From: Verrucomicrobiaceae bacterium
GTDB taxonomy: Bacteria > Verrucomicrobiota > Verrucomicrobiia > Verrucomicrobiales > Verrucomicrobiaceae
DNA length: 64,000 nucleotides
Assembly (NCBI GenBank): GCA_027486585.1
Contig: JAIXOU010000081.1
Coordinates: forward strand, 1 to 64,000
Reading direction: 5' to 3'
Shown piece by piece: positions 61,031 to 64,000 of this stretch (the stretch's first letter is position 1; every line of letters starts with the position of its first letter). The notes beneath the pieces were generated by a model. The model was not told where the DNA came from, did no database searches, and saw nothing but the letters and a program-made list of their open reading frames with translations. A program made the position numbers and the translations under genes.

Positions 61031-64000
61031 ATGAGTTTTTCCTTTCGCAGCATGTTTCAAGCTAATCCTGACAGTCGTCAGGAGGCAGATCCGTCTGTGC
61101 CTGGGAATCTTCAATCAGCCTTTTCCATACCGGCACAAAATCCCTCCAACAATATGACCGTCTCTGCGCCACCCTTGAATGCTGCATCGCCCTTCGGAGC
61201 TCCGCTTTTCAAGTTTACTCAAGGAGAAGCGGTCAACACAGCTCCGCTGCAACAATCCCCCTTTGCAGCATCTCCCTCTCCTAGCACGAGTGCGCCCTTA
61301 ACGGTGGCTGACATCCTTCCGCTGTTACCGCCAGAGATTGCTAGAACTGGTGCACTGCCCATGGAGCAACCTGTGGCAGTCTCTCCACAAGTCCTCAATG
61401 AAGCACTGCGTGGTGGACAGGCAGCATTGCCTATCTTTGAGATATATCGTGTCTGCCCAGCCCTCTTCCAGACTCCGATCTCTCCGCAGGATCCGCGGAT
61501 GATTCCACTACCTACATCAAAGCTGCCTTACCTTATTGCAGCGACCACCCAGGCATCAGCCACTAATTTGCCGCCGGCAGTAGGCGCCAGCCCATTTTCC
61601 ATGCCCGCTTCTGCGCCAGAAGCGCAAGCTCCCAGCATGTCAGCGGCCCCGTCCGGCATGATGTTACCACCTCGCCGCCAAGGACCACCTCCGCCATTGG
61701 CCGATGTGCCTAATCGCGAAGCCGCAGCTCCTCAATTATCACTCCCAGGTCAGCCATCGCTAGGTGCACCGGCTTTCCCAATAAGTCCCTTTGCTGCAGC
61801 AGGATCTCAAATGAATGAGGCCGACAATGATACTAAGTCCCGACCTTTGACAGCCTCACCATTCGGGCAGAGTCAACAACCGGCACCCGTAGCTTCACCT
61901 TTCGGGCAAGCACCATCTCCCACGGCAGCCTCACCATTTGGGCAGAGTAATCAGGCAGCACCCGTAGCTTCACCTTTCGGGCAAGCACCATCTCCCACGG
62001 CAGCCTTACCCTTCGGGCAGAGTCCTCAGGCAGCAGCCGCAGCTTCACCTTTCGGGCAAGCGCCGTCTCCCACGGCAGCCTCACCCTTCGGGCAGAGTCC
62101 TCAGGCAGCACCTGCTGCTTCACCTTTTGGGCAAGCGCCATCTCCCACGGCAGCCTCACCCTTCGGGCAGAGTCATCAGGCAGCACCCGCAGCAAATTCT
62201 TTCAATCAAGAGCCACAAACGACACCTACAGTCTCTCCGTTTGCTCAAATACCGCAAGCAGCACCTGCGAACCCGATGGAATCCCCATTAGGTTCATTGT
62301 TTGGAGCCAAGGCTGTGCCAACAGGAGAACCTGCGCCTGATGTGGCTCCAGCACGCCCAGTCCAGCCACCAGTCATGCCCATGGCTTCAGCGCCTAGCAC
62401 AAGCGCTCCTCTTATTCGAATCTGCTTTGCCAATCTCCTCAAAGGCTACACTTCCGCCGAATTGGGTTTTGATCCAATGGTCGTTCCTGCTTGGATTACG
62501 ACTGCTCTGCCTTCAGCCAAGATTCAAGAGCTTGCCTCTGCCCAAGCTCCCATAGCGGAGCTCGGACTGTTCGTCGATGGCATTACAGACGTCGGCTTCC
62601 GCAATGTTCTCAACACCGCGAAGCGAGACTTCCAACTTCGCGTACCCGTTGAAGAGCTACAAGCTGCCATGGCTGGAGCCAGCGCACCGCAGACTCTGCC
62701 AAACCTCGCTAGCCTTGGAGCTACTCCGGCAATGGTAGCTGCACCGGTGCCTAGTCAAAATGTAATGCGCGTCGAGCCCATAAACGCGGCTCCCTCTGCC
62801 CAAATGGCTCCCCCCCTAGCAGCACCGGTGGACCTTAATGCAGCCTCTATTCCTGGTCCCACCTCACCGTTCCTAGCTCCTGCAGCACGGCAAGTGGATG
62901 CTCCACCCAGCGGCCTACAAAGCCCATCAATGCCGAGCTTTAGCTCTGCAACATCTAATCCAACCATGCCAGCTTCAGGTTTCGGCATGCCAGCAGCTGC
63001 ACTTCAGCCACTGACACCAAAAACAGTTGACCCATTTGCCCTTCCCACATCAGGTCAAACTAAACCCCTATTCACCTTCCAGCCGCAGCAGCCTGCTCAA
63101 CAAGCACAGGGAACATTCCAGCCTCAACAGCCTGCACCACAAGTACAAGCCACTTTCCTACCTCAACAGACCAGCTTTGAATCGCCGAAACTAGAAGTTC
63201 CCATTACCTTTAAAGCTCCTGAACCAGAACCTCAGATCTCGTTCTTCCAGCCTCAGTCTTCTGAATCTAATCAACCTGAAGTCTTCAGAGCACCAGCGTC
63301 CTTCTTTACTCAGCAAGAGGAGAGCACACAACTACCTACGGCTAACTATCCCATCACCGAAACGACAGTATTACCACCGGAGCGCCATCAGGAGACAAAC
63401 TCCCTTCATTCAGGCTTCTCATTCATGAAATCTTCCAACCCTATGGAAGAAGGCTTCACCAGTGATCAGCTACTCGGACGCCAACCCAGCCTTGAACAAA
63501 GCTGGAGTGCAGCCGCTGTTGCCGCAGCCAGTGGCCCCTTGGATCAATCTGCCCCTTCGGAAACTCGCGCACGCCAATTACCTGTGATTGATGTGCCGGA
63601 AGCCGCAGCCTCAAAACCAAGGGCTGCCTTCACGCCCCCTCGTATCGAGGAGCCAGCTCCCGCCCCAGTCCCTGCCGCCCAGCCAACAGCAAGACCACAG
63701 GCCGTTAAAGTGCCACCTTCCGTCAAAAATCATGCCACCAACTCAAACCTGGGAGTCCAAATGTACGACACCGATCCAGATCAGATCCTGCTGCGTGCGC
63801 TGCTGGATACCGACAGTGAATTGACGCCCCAAAAAGTCGTTGAAATGGCCTGCGGCCTACCAGGCATTGCTGCTTGCGTCTGCATTCAGGGCACACAATC
63901 CATCTCCCATATTGGCGCACACAAGCCACAGGCACGCGAGTTCCAAAAGCAAGCAACTGACCTAGCGCAGCATTTGCGCACGCTCGCTCCGCTCATCGGC
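61031..64000 (+). CDS. Very long Pro/Ala/Gln-rich protein with SPFGQ repeats and Roadblock-like C-terminus (runs off window)
   Basis: The frame is open from ATG 61031 (MSFSFRSMFQANPDSRQ) to the last base, 990 codons with no stop; the true C-terminus is outside. Composition is extreme (Pro, Ala, Ser, Gln) except in three blocks: about residues 95-165 (ILPLLPPEIARTG, LPIFEIYRVCPALFQTPI), about 457-545 (PLIRICFANLLKGYTSAELG, FRNVLNTAKRDFQLRVPVEEL) and the last ~75 residues. The last block (LLRALLDTDSELTPQKVVEM, LPGIAACVCIQGTQSISHIG) has the Roadblock/LC7 pattern. Residues 276-375 are a repeat array (SPFGQ motifs). It has no signal peptide or membrane segment, so it is probably a cytoplasmic scaffold or regulator. 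It may relate to the Roadblock operon at 24782-25891 through shared upstream motifs. Confidence 0.65.
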   Translation, partial: MSFSFRSMFQANPDSRQEADPSVPGNLQSAFSIPAQNPSNNMTVSAPPLNAASPFGAPLFKFTQGEAVNTAPLQQSPFAASPSPSTSAPLTVADILPLLPPEIARTGALPMEQPVAVSPQVLNEALRGGQAALPIFEIYRVCPALFQTPISPQDPRMIPLPTSKLPYLIAATTQASATNLPPAVGASPFSMPASAPEAQAPSMSAAPSGMMLPPRRQGPPPPLADVPNREAAAPQLSLPGQPSLGAPAFPISPFAAAGSQMNEADNDTKSRPLTASPFGQSQQPAPVASPFGQAPSPTAASPFGQSNQAAPVASPFGQAPSPTAALPFGQSPQAAAAASPFGQAPSPTAASPFGQSPQAAPAASPFGQAPSPTAASPFGQSHQAAPAANSFNQEPQTTPTVSPFAQIPQAAPANPMESPLGSLFGAKAVPTGEPAPDVAPARPVQPPVMPMASAPSTSAPLIRICFANLLKGYTSAELGFDPMVVPAWITTALPSAKIQELASAQAPIAELGLFVDGITDVGFRNVLNTAKRDFQLRVPVEELQAAMAGASAPQTLPNLASLGATPAMVAAPVPSQNVMRVEPINAAPSAQMAPPLAAPVDLNAASIPGPTSPFLAPAARQVDAPPSGLQSPSMPSFSSATSNPTMPASGFGMPAAALQPLTPKTVDPFALPTSGQTKPLFTFQPQQPAQQAQGTFQPQQPAPQVQATFLPQQTSFESPKLEVPITFKAPEPEPQISFFQPQSSESNQPEVFRAPASFFTQQEESTQLPTANYPITETTVLPPERHQETNSLHSGFSFMKSSNPMEEGFTSDQLLGRQPSLEQSWSAAAVAAASGPLDQSAPSETRARQLPVIDVPEAAASKPRAAFTPPRIEEPAPAPVPAAQPTARPQAVKVPPSVKNHATNSNLGVQMYDTDPDQILLRALLDTDSELTPQKVVEMACGLPGIAACVCIQGTQSISHIGAHKPQAREFQKQATDLAQHLRTLAPLIG
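61856..62190 (+). repeat. 75-bp in-frame tandem repeat encoding paired PFGQ motifs
   Basis: Four units of exactly 75 bp lie at 61856-61930, 61931-62005, 62006-62080 and 62081-62155. A partial fifth runs to about 62190. Each encodes 25 residues of the form SPFGQSPQAAPAASPFGQ followed by APSPTAA, with substitutions only at a few positions. The array lies inside the open frame starting at 61031. Confidence 0.9.

Noticed and set aside
1-64000. Insertion sequences, integrases, prophage genes, rRNA or tRNA genes
   Set aside because: I looked for transposase DDE-type proteins, integrases, phage structural genes and RNA genes and saw none; only small non-coding repeats suggest mobility.

Overview
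The window looks like a chromosomal segment of a Verrucomicrobiota bacterium, most like the Prosthecobacter/Verrucomicrobium group. That assignment is inferred from gene content, since no rRNA is present. The pointers are a diderm envelope gene set (LptD, Mpl), very large secreted beta-propeller proteins, a GldA/GldF/GldG/DUF4340 cassette, a Ser/Thr kinase fused to PEGA and formylglycine-generating-enzyme domains, Roadblock/LC7 proteins, and many starts without a clear Shine-Dalgarno sequence. Coding density is high, and the non-coding stretches are mostly repeats.

Layout. 1-1716: the end of a CRISPR array (36-bp repeats, 30-bp spacers, no cas genes in view), a perfect 80-bp tandem duplication, then intergenic DNA carrying palindromic and tandem repeats. 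1717-11081 (mostly minus): mpl, a 2-hydroxyacid dehydrogenase, a membrane coiled-coil protein (plus strand), a first copy of a ~400-bp dispersed repeat, an S4 RNA-binding protein overlapping rsmB, ugd and lptD. 11292-15092: a membrane-anchored PQQ-type propeller protein and a catalytically degenerate M48-like membrane protein. 15227-19790 (plus): tyrA, aroA, cmk, plsC and a leucine-rich-repeat lipoprotein. 19820-26619 (minus): an MECR-like reductase, a heparinase-like secreted protein, an ammonium transporter with an unusual secreted N-terminus, a two-gene Roadblock operon and a HAD hydrolase. 26804-32458: a 1884-residue secreted protein with two seven-repeat RCC1 propellers. 32635-39160: rlmF with a small upstream gene, an AraC regulator, a frameshifted polyvalent-protein-type kinase, and an Fe-ADH/ALDH/FAH-hydrolase group.

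39300-44493 is the most interesting region. A cobalamin (B12) riboswitch lies on the plus strand directly upstream of two adjacent genes. The first encodes a large secreted propeller/Calx-beta protein. The second encodes a membrane-anchored protein with three Ig-like domains and a conserved C-terminal beta domain. Neither is a known B12 gene, so the pair is a candidate B12-regulated surface cobalamin capture system. Downstream are a DevC/FtsX-like permease and an MFS transporter (minus).

47086-52206 (plus) is the Gld-type ABC cassette. 52207-53044 holds a second copy of the ~400-bp repeat and a third copy of the palindromic element. 53045-58215 (plus) holds the kinase-PEGA-FGE fusion, an alpha/beta hydrolase, an ArsC/Spx-like protein and mnmE. 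58219-60732 (minus) holds glmS and a peroxiredoxin. From 61031 to the window end an open frame encodes a very long Pro/Ala/Gln-rich protein with a perfect-length 75-bp repeat array (SPFGQ motifs) and a Roadblock-like C-terminus; it continues past the window.
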